Notes under the pieces: generated by a model
Seen by the model: only the letters and a program-made list of their open reading frames with translations
Databases searched by the model: none
Told to the model about the DNA's origin: nothing
Shown: positions 1 through 9,618 of the stretch, piece after piece
Numbering within the stretch: the first letter of the stretch is position 1
Layout: the number at the start of each line of letters is the position of its first letter
Source of the DNA: Candidatus Puniceispirillum sp.
Lineage (GTDB): Bacteria; Pseudomonadota; Alphaproteobacteria; Caedimonadales; UBA1908
Direction: 5' to 3'
DNA: 64,000 bases
NCBI GenBank assembly: GCA_013822015.1
Contig: PNJU01000003.1
Coordinates: 99,454 to 163,453, forward strand
Made by a program: the position numbers and the translations under genes

Positions 1-1
1 T

Positions 2-283
2 ATTTTAAGTGCACGGGTGGACCAAACTTTCTCAGATGAGGACTTTAACAAGATTCTCCCCTTCACCCACCTCATCGAGATTAACGGCGAAAAGCCGTAT
101 GTCATCGACAACACCCCCATTGGACTTGAGCAAGCCCAGAAAGCACAGAATATGGGTTGGCTGAGTTTTCATCTAACCTATGAAAATGCTCGCGCCTTTA
201 CTCATTTATATTCAAGTTTTGTTCTGCGCTTTTCGTGCCCCCCTCAAATCATACCTATTTTGGACCGCGCTCTTCCTTCGTAA
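2..283 (+). CDS. 3' end of an unknown protein, cut by the window edge
   Basis: The reading frame is open from the first complete codon at base 2 to a stop at 281-283, giving about 93 residues. A GTG lies at 17, but the frame continues upstream of it without a stop and no ribosome binding site can be judged, so this is best read as the C-terminal part of a longer gene beginning outside the window. The visible part is a soluble mixed sequence (TFSDEDFNKILPFTHLIEI, then a PIGLEQAQKA segment) with no membrane segment or motif I recognise. It ends about 70 bp before acs on the same strand. Function unknown. Confidence 0.5.
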   Translation: MLSARVDQTFSDEDFNKILPFTHLIEINGEKPYVIDNTPIGLEQAQKAQNMGWLSFHLTYENARAFTHLYSSFVLRFSCPPQIIPILDRALPS

Positions 284-351
284 AGAGAACTTGTGAGACG
301 CCCACCCTGTAATGTATTCTTTAAGAATCATTGCATTTTGTGGAGCCAACC

Positions 352-2319
352 ATGCAAGAAAACGTGCACAGCTTTGCACCTACCCCCGATCAAATTGAAG
401 ACGCAAAGATTTCCGCCCTCAAGTACTTGGCTTGGCATGAGGAATCCCTGAATGATCCGGCAGCTTTTTGGGCCAAGCGCGCCCACGAGTATGTCACCTG
501 GGAAGAGCCCTTTACCAAGGTCAAGGAAACATCCTTTCATTTGGAGAATCATCACATTCGCTGGTTTGAGGACGGCCGTCTCAACGTCAGCGTGAATTGC
601 CTCGACCGCCATCTCGAGACGCGCGGCGATAAAACAGCCATCATCTGGGAAGGCGACACCCCTGGGCATACACGTCTTGTAACCTACCGGGAGCTGCACG
701 AGGAAGTGTGTCGCTGTGCCAATGTCTTAAAGGGCTTAGGCCTCACGCGGGGTGAACGCGTCACGATCTACTTACCTATGATTGTGGAGGCAGCCGTCTT
801 TATGTTGGCTTGTACGCGCCTTGGGCTTGTACACTCCGTGGTTTTTGGGGGCTTTTCCGCCGAGGCCTTAGCCGGGCGTATCGAGGACTGTGAATCACGT
901 GTCGTCATTACAGCTGACGAGGGGCGGCGCGGTGGCAAGACAGTGCCCCTGAAGGCCAATGTGGACGGCGCCATTGCCCTTCTTGATACCCCCATTGTCG
1001 AAAAAGTGATTGTTGTGGCCAACACGGGCGCGGACGTTCCCCTTGTGGAGGGACGAGACCTGGCATACGGGCTGCTGCGTGACGCGGCAAGCACAACCTG
1101 TGCGCCTGAGTCCATGAACGCCGAAGATCCCCTCTTTATTCTTTACACTTCCGGGTCGACAGGCAAGCCCAAGGGGATGCTGCACACAACGGGCGGGTAC
1201 CTCGTTTACGCCGCCATGACCCACGACCTCATCTTTGACGTGCGCGAAGACGATATTTATTGGTGCACGGCAGACGTAGGGTGGGTCACAGGACACAGCT
1301 ACGTTCTCTATGGTCCCCTCTGTAATGGTGCCACCACACTCATGTTTGAAGGCGTTCCAAGCTATCCAGACTTCTCACGCTTTTGGCAAGTTATTGACCA
1401 ACACCAGGTGACAACCTTCTATACCGCGCCCACGGCCATTCGCGCCCTCATGCGCGAGGGGGACGCCTATGTCACACGCACGAAGCGCACCAGTTTGCGC
1501 ATTTTGGGATCTGTGGGCGAGCCCATCAACAGCGAGGCCTGGTTGTGGTATCACAACGTTGTGGGGCGCGGAAAATGTCAGATCATGGACACGTGGTGGC
1601 AGACGGAGACGGGCGGCATTCTTATCACGCCGTTGCCGGGATGTCTTCCCCTCAAGCCTGGATGCGCGACCCGTCCCTTCTTTGGCGTTCAACCAGCCAT
1701 CTTGCACCAAAACGGCCGCGAGGTTATCGGCGTGGGCGAAGGGAGCCTCGTCATCACCGATTCCTGGCCAGGGCAGGCCCGCACCATCTACAAAGACCAC
1801 GAGCGATTCCTGAAAACCTATTTTCATCCTTTTCCAGGGTTTTACACCTCCGGGGACGGCGCCCACCGAGACCACGACGGCGACATCTGGATCACGGGGC
1901 GCATGGACGATGTGATCAATGTATCCGGCCACAGGCTTAGCACAGCCGAGATTGAGACGGCACTTGGTACACACCACGCGGTGGCGGAAAGCGCCGTTGT
2001 GGGCGTTCCCCACGATATCAAGGGCCAGGGTGTTTACGCCTTTGTGACCCTTGCGGAAGGCCAAACACCCTCCCCCGCCCTTGCCAAGGAACTGGAGGCC
2101 GCCGTGCGTGAAAAGATTGGCGCCTTTGCAAAACCTGACTACATCCAGTGGGCCGGAGGACTTCCCAAAACGCGCTCCGGCAAAATCATGCGCCGCATCC
2201 TGCGCAAAATCGCCAGCGGTGAAAGTGAGCATCTGGGGGATATTTCGACGCTCGCCGACCCAGGTGTCGTCGCCGTTCTCATTGAGGGACAAAAGCAGAT
2301 CATCCCCCATGGTGTTTAA
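352..2319 (+). CDS. acs: Acetyl-CoA synthetase (AMP-forming)
   Basis: Cytoplasmic enzyme that activates acetate with ATP to acetyl-AMP and then acetyl-CoA. The 655-residue length is typical of the family. Visible motifs are the adenylation P-loop [10 protein letters not shown], the acetate-pocket motif [10 protein letters not shown], the hinge region [20 protein letters not shown], and the C-terminal [11 protein letters not shown], whose lysine is the catalytic and acetylatable residue in Acs. A TTG at 331 would add seven residues, but the ATG at 352 is preferred because TGGAG at 341-345 lies at the right distance. The stop overlaps the start of the downstream phosphotransferase-like gene by 11 bp, indicating translational coupling. 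In a host-associated bacterium this would let host acetate be used as carbon. The family assignment is very secure. Confidence 0.97.
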   Translation: MQENVHSFAPTPDQIEDAKISALKYLAWHEESLNDPAAFWAKRAHEYVTWEEPFTKVKETSFHLENHHIRWFEDGRLNVSVNCLDRHLETRGDKTAIIWEGDTPGHTRLVTYRELHEEVCRCANVLKGLGLTRGERVTIYLPMIVEAAVFMLACTRLGLVHSVVFGGFSAEALAGRIEDCESRVVITADEGRRGGKTVPLKANVDGAIALLDTPIVEKVIVVANTGADVPLVEGRDLAYGLLRDAASTTCAPESMNAEDPLFILYTSGSTGKPKGMLHTTGGYLVYAAMTHDLIFDVREDDIYWCTADVGWVTGHSYVLYGPLCNGATTLMFEGVPSYPDFSRFWQVIDQHQVTTFYTAPTAIRALMREGDAYVTRTKRTSLRILGSVGEPINSEAWLWYHNVVGRGKCQIMDTWWQTETGGILITPLPGCLPLKPGCATRPFFGVQPAILHQNGREVIGVGEGSLVITDSWPGQARTIYKDHERFLKTYFHPFPGFYTSGDGAHRDHDGDIWITGRMDDVINVSGHRLSTAEIETALGTHHAVAESAVVGVPHDIKGQGVYAFVTLAEGQTPSPALAKELEAAVREKIGAFAKPDYIQWAGGLPKTRSGKIMRRILRKIASGESEHLGDISTLADPGVVAVLIEGQKQIIPHGV

Positions 2320-3268
2320 GCACGGCTGGGAGCACGAAAGCCAGCACGCCTTTCTTGTGGGTGATAAAGAGCTTAGGTCCTTGCTCTCCCACGCCTTTCC
2401 CGGCGAGGATCATTTATCCTGGGCGCCGCTGGGCGAGGCAGGCAGCCGCCACCTCCACTATAAAGTCACGAGCGGCGACGGAACAATCCACGTGCTACGT
2501 GTTGCGGCGCGGGCGAAGGCGCAAATGGAGAAAGAGCGCGCCCTTGGCTTGCGCATGCCGGCGCGCCTTGACACGGGGCTTCCTTCGCGCACGGGTCATG
2601 TGGAGAGCATCAGCTATAGCGTTGCCCCCTTTTGCCAAGGCGCTCCCCTCTCCCACGTGCTTTTAAGGGAAGGAGCCGCCTCCTGGCAAGACGCTGTGCG
2701 TGCATGCGGGGAAGCGCTTGCAACCTTTCGAGAGCTCACCTTCACGTCCCCTGGTTTTCTGGACGGTGAGCTCATCCCTTTTCAAGATCCTGACTTTTCA
2801 AGTCCCCAAGAGCATGCGCTCAAAATCCTGCAAAGACCCTTTGTGCGCACCTTGTTGGGCGAAACGTGCACGAAGGAGCTTGCGCAGCTGCTTGAAGCAC
2901 CCCTCCCCCTTGGGACGGCGTCAAATCTAGTGCACGGGGACTTTAACCCCGCCAACGTGTTGGTTGTGAAGCAGGGTAAAGAGTGGCACTTAAGTGCCAT
3001 CCTTGATTGGGAGTTCGCTTTTTCTGGAAACAGCCTCTGGGACGTGGCCAACTGGCTGCGGGAGGCTGCGTCACTGGATGCTTGTTATACGAATGCCTTT
3101 CTTGACGGACTTGCCTCAAAAGGCTACGTGCTCCCCTCTGGGTGGCAAGAAACAACAAAGGTTCTCAACGTGATGGCGTGCCTTGATATGCTGGGACGCA
3201 AAGGGGCAGACACGCGCCCCACCATGTGTTTGGATCTTAAAAACCTTCTTACCCGATGGAGTGAATGA
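2309..3268 (+). CDS. Aminoglycoside/choline phosphotransferase (APH) family protein
   Basis: A 319-residue small-molecule kinase of the APH fold. The catalytic loop [12 protein letters not shown] (HGD at about 209-211) and the metal-binding ILDWEFAF segment (Asp about 233) are both present, followed by a WDVANWL helix as in choline and aminoglycoside kinases. The N-lobe is less conserved and the nucleotide-binding lysine is not obvious. The ATG at 2309 lies inside the end of acs (11-bp overlap); the frame is open further upstream, but only through acs coding sequence. The 3' end overlaps the convergent DUF2474-like gene by 20 bp. The substrate cannot be read from sequence; options include choline, ethanolamine, a sugar or an aminoglycoside. 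Resistance should not be assumed. Confidence 0.85.
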   Translation: MVFKHGWEHESQHAFLVGDKELRSLLSHAFPGEDHLSWAPLGEAGSRHLHYKVTSGDGTIHVLRVAARAKAQMEKERALGLRMPARLDTGLPSRTGHVESISYSVAPFCQGAPLSHVLLREGAASWQDAVRACGEALATFRELTFTSPGFLDGELIPFQDPDFSSPQEHALKILQRPFVRTLLGETCTKELAQLLEAPLPLGTASNLVHGDFNPANVLVVKQGKEWHLSAILDWEFAFSGNSLWDVANWLREAASLDACYTNAFLDGLASKGYVLPSGWQETTKVLNVMACLDMLGRKGADTRPTMCLDLKNLLTRWSE

Positions 3269-3401
3269 GCCACTTGATAGGATAAGCCATGGCCGTAATC
3301 GTTGCCAGTCCACCGCACCAAAGACCCACAAACCAAAGCCATTGCTTACACTTTGGGTGCGCCTCAAGCCAGGCCCGCGTTGATTTAGTATCCATGCTCA
3401 T
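3249..3401 (-). CDS. DUF2474-like single-span subunit of cytochrome bd oxidase
   Basis: A 50-residue frame starting at an ATG at 3401, 17 bp inside the end of cydB, and ending with TAA at 3249-3251. A charged N-terminus (MSMDTKSTRAWLEAHPKCKQ) is followed by one membrane helix of the type WLWFVGLWCGGLATITAMAY and a short [10 protein letters not shown] tail. Small proteins of this layout (the CydX/YbgT and DUF2474 groups) are commonly encoded just after cydB and stabilise the oxidase. The W-WF--LW pattern points to DUF2474 rather than CydX. An internal ATG at 3395 is a second possible start. It overlaps the convergent phosphotransferase gene by 20 bp. The position and the helix are seen directly; the family is a recognition from pattern. 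Confidence 0.72.
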   Translation of the reverse strand: MSMDTKSTRAWLEAHPKCKQWLWFVGLWCGGLATITAMAYPIKWLIHSIG

Positions 3402-4407
3402 GGCTCGCTTTCCCCCTAAAGACCCAGTAACAATAGGCCGTATACCCTAGAATAATGGGCAACATAGGAAGCGCCCCCACAAGCAAAAGGGAAAGCCCAG
3501 GGCCTGACGCTGCCGCGTCCCAAATGGTATACTTAAAGGGGATGAGCCAAGGAAATAAACTCACACCCAACCCCACATATCCCATGATAAACAGAAGTAT
3601 GCTCAAAATAAAGGGTCTGTACTCGGCTTGCTTGCGAGAAAGATCCCGCCATAGCATGAAAAATAGGATGGCCGTGGTCACAGGAATGGGCAAAAGATAG
3701 AAAAAGTTGGGTGTCGAGAACCAAAGCGCTTCAATACGCGCATCCACAAAGGGCATGCACACACTGACAAGGAACATGGCGAGCCCCACAAAGATCAGGA
3801 CGTAAAAGGCCGCACGCCTGGCCCAGGCCTGGGTTTGCCCTTCCATCTTCATGATGATCCAAGTCGCCCCCAAAAGGGCGTACCCAAAGACCATGGCAAT
3901 CCCCACCATCATGCTAAAACCCGTTGCCCAATCGAAGGGTCCTCCTGCAAAATTGCGCCCCTCCACATGGATGCCTTCCACAAAAGAGCCAAGGATAATC
4001 CCTTGGCAAAAGGCGGCGATGAGAGACCCAAAGTGAAACACATTGTCCCACACGGGGCGGGTCCGCTCACTGGACTTAAAGCGAAATTCAAAGGCAACCC
4101 CGCGCATAATCAGCCCCATGAGCATCAGGATGATGGGCATGTAAAAGGCTGGCATCAAAATAGCGTAAGCCAAAGGAAAGGCTGCGAAAAGGCCACCACC
4201 GCCCAGGATTAACCAGGTTTCATTGCCGTCCCAAAACGGCGCAATGGAGTTCATCATGGTGCTGCGCGCTTGATGGCTGGGCGCGAAGGGGAAAAGAATC
4301 CCCACCCCCAAATCAAAACCGTCAAGAAGGACGTACATGAGCACGGCCGTTGCAATTAAAAGCCCCCAGATCAGGGGCAAATCAATCATGTGCGAGAAAT
4401 CAAACAT
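3385..4407 (-). CDS. cydB: Cytochrome bd-type quinol oxidase subunit II
   Basis: Membrane subunit II of a bd-type terminal oxidase, which reduces O2 with quinol electrons. The 340 residues hold about eight to nine hydrophobic segments. The N-terminal LLIATAVLMYVLLDGFDLGVG is characteristic of CydB/CioB, as is WDGNETWLILGGGGLFAAFP. The similarity is to the cyanide-insensitive (CioB) branch, the usual form in alphaproteobacteria. It lies 11 bp after cydA and overlaps the small DUF2474-like gene by 17 bp, so the three form one transcription unit on the minus strand. High oxygen affinity would suit a microaerobic or intracellular niche (inference). Confidence 0.95.
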   Translation of the reverse strand: MFDFSHMIDLPLIWGLLIATAVLMYVLLDGFDLGVGILFPFAPSHQARSTMMNSIAPFWDGNETWLILGGGGLFAAFPLAYAILMPAFYMPIILMLMGLIMRGVAFEFRFKSSERTRPVWDNVFHFGSLIAAFCQGIILGSFVEGIHVEGRNFAGGPFDWATGFSMMVGIAMVFGYALLGATWIIMKMEGQTQAWARRAAFYVLIFVGLAMFLVSVCMPFVDARIEALWFSTPNFFYLLPIPVTTAILFFMLWRDLSRKQAEYRPFILSILLFIMGYVGLGVSLFPWLIPFKYTIWDAAASGPGLSLLLVGALPMLPIILGYTAYCYWVFRGKASHEHGY

Positions 4408-4418
4408 AGCCGCCCCTC

Positions 4419-5825
4419 CTAGTGAACCGTTTTCTGTGTGTGACCAGCCGGGTCATTAAAGGCAACGCTTTCGATGCCATGGCGATAGAACCCCTCTGGG
4501 TCCTGGAGATCGCTCAGTCCTTTGCGCACGAGCTTCACCATGTAGTACATCCCCGCACCAAAGACGCCGCTATACATGACCACAAAGGCCAGGAGTGACC
4601 ACGCAACCTGTGGACCTAAAATGGCAGGTGACACAGACTCGGCCGTGCGCACCAGACCATAGGCCGTCCAAGGCTGGCGCCCCACTTCTGTCACGAACCA
4701 GCCTGCCAACAGCGCCACAAACCCGGAAGGAATCATAAGCATCCAAAGGCGGCGTAAGATGCGCGTATCGAAAAGTCGCCCACGCCAGTAAGCAAAAGCG
4801 CTCAAAATCCCAAGACCAATCATCAACACACCAATACCAACCATCACGCGAAAAGACCAAAACACAACGGCCACGGGTGGACGGTCCTCTTTGGGAACAG
4901 ACTTTAAGTGGGGAACACGACCAGCCCGGTCTCCCGTCAAGATCCAACTTGCCCCTTCAGGAATGGTGACGCCGTACTTTGTTTCTTCCTCTTCCTCGTC
5001 AGGCATACCGAAAAGATAAAGGGGCACATGGTCCGTCTTGTCCCAGTTCCCTTCCATGGCAGCAACCTTGATGGGTTGGTGCTCCATGGTGTTCTCGCCG
5101 TGTGCATGCCCCACAAGCATCTGTGTTGGCGCCACGATGAGTGCCATGAGCGTTGCCATACCCAGCATAATACGCGCCTGCGGCATATGGCGGGACTGGT
5201 GAAGATAATAGGCGCCCACGCCTCCCACAACAAAGGCTGTGCTCAAAAAGGCCGCGATCACCATATGGACGTACCGGTACGCGAAGGAAGGATTGAAAAT
5301 AATGGCGATCCAATCAAGGGGCATGACGCGTCCGTCGCCCGCCATTTCAAAGCCCTGAGGCGTTTGCATCCAGCTGTTGGCGGACAGAATCCAAAAGGCC
5401 GATACTAAGGTGCCCCCGGCCACAATACACGTTGAAACGAAATGCATACGCGGGCTCACCCGCCCCCAACCAAAAAGCATAACGCCCAAAAATGACGCCT
5501 CTAGGAAGAAGGCTGTCAAAACCTCATATCCCAAAAGCGGGCCCAGCACATTGGCCACGCGGTCCGAGAAAACGGACCAGTTGGTGCCGAATTGATAGGA
5601 CATCACAAGACCCGACACCACACCCATACCAAAGGCCACAGCAAAGATCTTAATCCAGAATTTATAGAGGTCCTGATAAAGGGGATTTTTTGTGGCAAGC
5701 CACCGCCATTCAATGACGGCGAGAAAGCTGGCTAACCCAATGGTAAAAGCTGGAAAGATAATGTGAAAACTCACTGTAAAAGCAAATTGAATGCGTGCAA
5801 GCAACACGGGATCAAAAAAATCCAT
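4419..5825 (-). CDS. cydA: Cytochrome bd-type quinol oxidase subunit I (CIO-like)
   Basis: Haem-bearing subunit I, 468 residues with about nine membrane segments. The N-terminal RIQFAFTVSFHIIFPAFTIG contains the haem b595/d ligand histidine (about His21), and the GRQPW motif follows later (VTEVGRQPWTAYG). The loop between helices 6 and 7 that binds quinol is short (roughly KVAAMEGNWDKTDHVP to VPKEDRPP), which is the short-Q-loop type of cyanide-insensitive oxidases. It is the first gene of the operon with cydB and the DUF2474-like gene. The ATG at 5825 is preceded by AAGGAG in the order AAGGAGACGCA-ATG. Gene names cioA/cioB would be equally valid. Confidence 0.95.
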   Translation of the reverse strand: MDFFDPVLLARIQFAFTVSFHIIFPAFTIGLASFLAVIEWRWLATKNPLYQDLYKFWIKIFAVAFGMGVVSGLVMSYQFGTNWSVFSDRVANVLGPLLGYEVLTAFFLEASFLGVMLFGWGRVSPRMHFVSTCIVAGGTLVSAFWILSANSWMQTPQGFEMAGDGRVMPLDWIAIIFNPSFAYRYVHMVIAAFLSTAFVVGGVGAYYLHQSRHMPQARIMLGMATLMALIVAPTQMLVGHAHGENTMEHQPIKVAAMEGNWDKTDHVPLYLFGMPDEEEEETKYGVTIPEGASWILTGDRAGRVPHLKSVPKEDRPPVAVVFWSFRVMVGIGVLMIGLGILSAFAYWRGRLFDTRILRRLWMLMIPSGFVALLAGWFVTEVGRQPWTAYGLVRTAESVSPAILGPQVAWSLLAFVVMYSGVFGAGMYYMVKLVRKGLSDLQDPEGFYRHGIESVAFNDPAGHTQKTVH

Positions 5826-5876
5826 TGCGTCTCCTTCAGACCATCATGGCTTTGTCTATTTTATGTGCAGATGATT

Positions 5877-5905
5877 TTATTAACATTTTATTAAAAAAGT
5901 GTCAA
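5877..5905 (-). promoter_or_regulatory. Candidate promoter of the cydAB operon
   Basis: On the minus strand a perfect TTGACA (5900-5905) is followed after 17 bases by TAATAA (5877-5882) in an AT-rich stretch about 50 bp before the cydA start. The -35 is exact and the -10 is weak, so this is a plausible sigma70-type promoter only. I see no clear FNR-type dyad. Confidence 0.35.
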
Positions 5906-5965
5906 TTTCTCGGTTATTTTCCGTAAAAGAGCGCCCTTTTTCGCCGTTACAATGGGCACATATTC

Positions 5966-5994
5966 TTGACAGATGGTGTGATTTTTTCTACATC
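5966..5994 (+). promoter_or_regulatory. Candidate promoter reading towards 6029
   Basis: An exact TTGACA at 5966-5971 is followed, after 17 bases, by TACATC at 5989-5994 on the plus strand. It is divergent from the cydA promoter candidate and sits about 35 bp before the start of the short secreted-protein frame at 6029. The -10 matches consensus at only three of six positions. Confidence 0.35.
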
Positions 5995-6028
5995 TGGCAG
6001 TCACGCGCCCACATATATGTAAACACAC

Positions 6029-6484
6029 GTGCTCTTTCTTTTCCCCATATCCCCAAAGTGGCAAGGCAGATACTTCAGAATATTTTTCTTTGCCTGCCTC
6101 TTGTCCTGCACGCCGCTTTTTCCCGCCAAGGGAAATAACACGTCTGTTGCGCTATCATTTTTTGAAGAAGTCACCTCTCCCGAGCCACAAGAAGCGTCGG
6201 CACTCCATATTGTCGATGATTTTAGCTTTCTTGAGAGCGAGGAAGAACGCACGGCTGCCAAAGGCGCCCTGCACATGCTTGCCGCTTCCTTAGACACCCA
6301 TGACTCCCTTTTATTCGCAACCCCAGTTTTTCACCAAGAAAGCCTCATCAACATACACACCTTTTCCTTTACTGCGCACATCGCACAGGTCGCTGCGCCC
6401 CATTATTGCGCCCAGACTCTGGCGGTTCTACCCACGGCCATGCCCGACAGCTACTTTGCCATCGCCCATTTGATCCGGGTGTGA
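6029..6484 (+). CDS. Small secreted or membrane-anchored protein, unknown
   Basis: A 151-residue frame that starts with GTG at 6029. The N-terminus has a basic stretch followed by a hydrophobic run (YFRIFFFACLLSCTPLF) ending before PAKGNN, consistent with a signal peptide; a Cys in the hydrophobic end is not in a clear lipobox. The rest is acidic in the middle (EEVTSPEPQEAS, FLESEEER) with no recognised domain. No convincing ribosome binding site precedes the GTG, so the start is uncertain, but no good internal start exists before residue 80. It ends about 50 bp before gltX. The coding assignment itself is only moderately supported. Confidence 0.45.
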   Translation: MLFLFPISPKWQGRYFRIFFFACLLSCTPLFPAKGNNTSVALSFFEEVTSPEPQEASALHIVDDFSFLESEEERTAAKGALHMLAASLDTHDSLLFATPVFHQESLINIHTFSFTAHIAQVAAPHYCAQTLAVLPTAMPDSYFAIAHLIRV

Positions 6485-6535
6485 TAGGATCGGCCTTAGC
6501 CGTATCCCCAAACCCAGAAATTCAGTGACGAAAAA

Positions 6536-7882
6536 ATGATCAAGCTACGCTTTGCCCCCTCCCCCACAGGACTCATGCATGTGGGAAATGCCAGAACAGC
6601 CCTTGTGAATTGGCTCTTTGCCAAAAAGCATGGTGGTCAATTTATCTTACGCTTTGATGACACGGACGTTGCGCGCTCCCGTGACGAATATGCGGAGGCG
6701 ATTTTACAGGACATGGCGTGGCTTGGCTGGACCCATGACGCCCTTTTCCACCAATCCAAACGCCTTGATCTTTATAGAAAAGCCTTTGAGACCCTGAAGA
6801 CCGCCGGGCGCCTTTATGCGTGCTATGAAACGCCCCAGGAGCTGGACTTTAAAAGAAAACGTCTTCTGTCCTTGGGGCAGCCTCCCGTTTATGACCGGAC
6901 GGCTCTCTCCTTAAGTGATGAAGACAAAGCGCGCCTTGAGGGTGAGGGCCGCAAACCCCACTGGCGCTTTCGCCTAGAGCACCGCGCGGTGACTTGGCAG
7001 GACTTGGCCCGCGGGCCTTTATCCTATGAGGGCGGCGCTTTGTCTGACCCCATTCTCGTGCGTGAGGACGGGACTTTTGTGTACACTTTCTGCTCCGTTG
7101 TGGACGACGTGGACATGGGCATCACCCACATCCTGCGTGGCAATGACCATATCAGCAACACAGCCGTTCAGATTCAGCTTCTTGAGGCCCTGGGGGCGGA
7201 CCCCAGCGCCATTGCCTTTGGGCACTTTCCCCTTCTTTTAGGTGAGAACGGCGAGAGCCTCTCCAAGCGTTTGGGCAGCCTTTCCCTGCAAGAGTTGCGC
7301 GGCCAAGGCCTTGAGCCCATGGCGGTCTCGAGCTATCTTGCGCACCTGGGCACCCGCGACGAAATTACGCCAGAGCTTTCCCTTGAGCCCCTCATCGCAC
7401 ATTTTGACCCAACGGCTTTTTCCGCCAACACACCGAAGTTCTCGCCAACGGATCTTGAGCGCCTAAGCAGCAAACTTGTTCACAAGATGCCGTTCACCCA
7501 GGTGAAAGAGCGCCTCGCGTCCCTGGGCCTTGCCCACATGGATGAGGCCTTTTGGCTGATCGCCCGGGAAAATCTGTCAAAGGTTGAAGACGTTCGTGAC
7601 CTCTGGGCGATTTGCTTTGGAGACCTTGCTGCGCATAAACGCGAGGCAGACGCTGCGTACCTGAGCCAGGCCCTTGGTTGCCTGCCAGACGGCACCTGGG
7701 ACGAGGAAACCTGGGGACAGTGGACAAGTACGCTCAAAGAGGCAACGGGACGCAAGGGGCGCGAGCTTTTCTTACCCCTGCGCTGGGCGCTCACCGCCCA
7801 AGAACACGGCCCCGAGATGAAAAAGCTCCTTCCCCTCATGGGGCGGGATCTTGTGATCAAACGCCTAGAAAGTGCCCTGTAG
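6536..7882 (+). CDS. gltX: Glutamyl-tRNA synthetase
   Basis: Class I aminoacyl-tRNA synthetase charging tRNA-Glu, and in many alphaproteobacteria also tRNA-Gln for later amidation. The 448 residues include FAPSPTGLMHVGNARTAL, where HVGN takes the place of HIGH, then RFDDTD for ATP and amino acid binding, and the KMSKS-equivalent SLSKRLGSLS. Length and motifs fit the short alphaproteobacterial GluRS; many of these bacteria carry two gltX copies of different specificity, so this could be either. It is followed 4 bp later by cysS, and the two are likely cotranscribed. Confidence 0.95.
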   Translation: MIKLRFAPSPTGLMHVGNARTALVNWLFAKKHGGQFILRFDDTDVARSRDEYAEAILQDMAWLGWTHDALFHQSKRLDLYRKAFETLKTAGRLYACYETPQELDFKRKRLLSLGQPPVYDRTALSLSDEDKARLEGEGRKPHWRFRLEHRAVTWQDLARGPLSYEGGALSDPILVREDGTFVYTFCSVVDDVDMGITHILRGNDHISNTAVQIQLLEALGADPSAIAFGHFPLLLGENGESLSKRLGSLSLQELRGQGLEPMAVSSYLAHLGTRDEITPELSLEPLIAHFDPTAFSANTPKFSPTDLERLSSKLVHKMPFTQVKERLASLGLAHMDEAFWLIARENLSKVEDVRDLWAICFGDLAAHKREADAAYLSQALGCLPDGTWDEETWGQWTSTLKEATGRKGRELFLPLRWALTAQEHGPEMKKLLPLMGRDLVIKRLESAL

Positions 7883-7886
7883 ACCC

Positions 7887-9239
7887 ATGCGATTTTATAA
7901 CTCAAAGTCAAAGCGTGTTGAGGACTTGAGCCCCCTTGTGCCGGGCGAGATTTCCATGTATGTGTGCGGCCCCACGGTTTATGACCGCGCCCACCTAGGC
8001 AATGCCAGACCCGTTGTGGTGTTTGACCTTTTGTACCGTCTCTTAAAAACACGCTACAGCGTCCGGTACGTGCGCAACATCACGGACATTGATGATAAAA
8101 TCATGAAGGCCGCTCGGGAAAAGAACGTGCCCATCGAGGTCATCACCCAGGAAACGACCCGCGTTTTCCACGAGGAAATGGCCCTCCTTGGCGCCCTTCC
8201 CCCCACCCATGAGCCCAGGGCCACAGCCCACGTGGACGACATGATTACGTTTATAGAAAAGCTTATCGCCAAGGGGCATGCCTACGAAGGGTCGGGACAT
8301 GTGCTCTACGACGTCGCGTCACTGCCCTCTTATGGGTCCCTGTCCCATGTATGCCAAGAGGATATGCTGGCTGGCGCCAGGGTGGAGGTTGCGCCTTACA
8401 AGAAAAACCCGTCGGACTTTGTACTGTGGAAGCCTTCAAGCGATGATCAACCGGGTTGGGACAGCCCCTGGGGACGCGGCCGGCCTGGCTGGCACATTGA
8501 GTGCTCGGCCATGAGTTTTGCGCTTCTTGGCGAGTCCTTTGACATCCACGGCGGCGGTCAGGATCTTCTCTTTCCCCACCACGAAAACGAGTGCGCCCAA
8601 AGTATTGGCCTTTTTGGCGAGGGCTCCTTTGCCCAGCGCTGGATGCACAACGGGATTTTGACCGTGAACGGCGAGAAAATGTCCAAGTCTTTGGGTAACT
8701 TCCTCACGGTGGAGGAGCTTCTTGCCAAGGCCGACGGTGAATGCTTGCGCTTGGCAATCCTGTCCACACACTACCGCCAATCCCTTGATTGGACCGAGGC
8801 GACCCTGGCCCAAGCCAAGGCGGTCACGCAAAAATTCTACACAGCCATTCGTGATTTTGAGGGTGACTTGGAAGGTGCTGTCCCAGACCCAGAGGTCCTT
8901 AACGCCCTCTATGATGACCTTAACACGCCCCTGGCCCTTGCGCGCCTGCACGCCCTGACGCACGCCGTCAACACGGCCAGTGATATAAGCGAAAAACGCG
9001 CGCACCAACGCACGCTCATTGCCAGCTCCCGCCTCATGGGCTTTTTGGAGCAAAGTGCCGCCCACTGGTTCCAAAAGGGCGATACTGACCCGTCGGACAT
9101 CGCGCGCCTCATTGAGGCGAGAACAGATGCCAAGCGCGCCAAGGACTTTGCCAAGGCCGACGCCATTCGCGCAAGTCTTCTGGAAAAAGGGATTGTTTTA
9201 GAGGACACCCCCCAAGGCACCACCTGGCGCCAAGGGTGA
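7887..9239 (+). CDS. cysS: Cysteinyl-tRNA synthetase
   Basis: Monomeric class I synthetase charging tRNA-Cys, 450 residues. It begins [17 protein letters not shown] and has the zinc-binding YVCGPTVYD, the HIGH-like HLGNARP, the HHENECAQS zinc/active-site segment and the KMSKS motif ([12 protein letters not shown]). The ATG at 7887 is preferred over an in-frame TTG at 7872, which lies inside gltX. It follows gltX by 4 bp and converges on the NTF2-like gene, whose stop is 15 bp away. Assignment secure. Confidence 0.96.
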   Translation: MRFYNSKSKRVEDLSPLVPGEISMYVCGPTVYDRAHLGNARPVVVFDLLYRLLKTRYSVRYVRNITDIDDKIMKAAREKNVPIEVITQETTRVFHEEMALLGALPPTHEPRATAHVDDMITFIEKLIAKGHAYEGSGHVLYDVASLPSYGSLSHVCQEDMLAGARVEVAPYKKNPSDFVLWKPSSDDQPGWDSPWGRGRPGWHIECSAMSFALLGESFDIHGGGQDLLFPHHENECAQSIGLFGEGSFAQRWMHNGILTVNGEKMSKSLGNFLTVEELLAKADGECLRLAILSTHYRQSLDWTEATLAQAKAVTQKFYTAIRDFEGDLEGAVPDPEVLNALYDDLNTPLALARLHALTHAVNTASDISEKRAHQRTLIASSRLMGFLEQSAAHWFQKGDTDPSDIARLIEARTDAKRAKDFAKADAIRASLLEKGIVLEDTPQGTTWRQG

Positions 9240-9253
9240 GGCGTCCGGGTGCG

Positions 9254-9616
9254 CTAAGCGTCAAGTGCGCCGCGCAGAGCCGCAAAGGGTGTTGTGTCAT
9301 GGAAAAGCTCGATGCGCTTCATGAGGCCGTCTTCAAAGATGACGTGGGCGGCGGCCCGTGACACACCCACGGGTGGCAGACACGCAACGTCATACACCAG
9401 CATCACCTCATCCCCCTCGCCTAAAAGGGCACGAATGGTGAGGGCGGTGAACAACACGCTGAAACCCCGGGCGGCCCCAAGATAGGCTTCTTTCCCCTCA
9501 AGGCGCGCCAAGGGCGTGATCAAGGACACATCTGCGTGCAGATACCCGGCCATGGTCTCAAAATCCTTCTGGGCGAAGGCCTCGTAAAACTCTTTTGCAA
9601 TCTGCTTATGTGTCAT
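9254..9616 (-). CDS. SnoaL/NTF2-like domain protein
   Basis: A 120-residue soluble protein beginning MTHKQIAKEFYEAFAQKDFE. The pattern of a helix with FYEAFAQKDFETMAGYLH, a DV-L strand, EGKEAYLGAARGF and C-terminal beta strands with VIFEDGLMKRIELFHD is the SnoaL-like/NTF2 cone fold. Such proteins are small ligand-binding or isomerase-like proteins, and the substrate cannot be told from sequence. ATG 9616 is chosen because GGAGAT (9621-9626 on the complement) sits just upstream; an ATG at 9628 is the alternative. It ends two bases before... the stop of the preceding secreted-protein gene (9619) lies just upstream, so the two are probably one transcription unit. Confidence 0.7.
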   Translation of the reverse strand: MTHKQIAKEFYEAFAQKDFETMAGYLHADVSLITPLARLEGKEAYLGAARGFSVLFTALTIRALLGEGDEVMLVYDVACLPPVGVSRAAAHVIFEDGLMKRIELFHDTTPFAALRGALDA

Positions 9617-9618
9617 GG

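Noticed and set aside
1375-2310. Long open frame of 311 codons on the minus strand opposite acs
   Set aside because: It lies entirely antisense to a certain acs gene with perfect motifs, and its translation shows no fold-like pattern; it is a by-product of GC-rich third positions.
8436-9074. 212-codon minus-strand frame opposite cysS
   Set aside because: Antisense to a certain tRNA synthetase gene; no ribosome binding site or motif.
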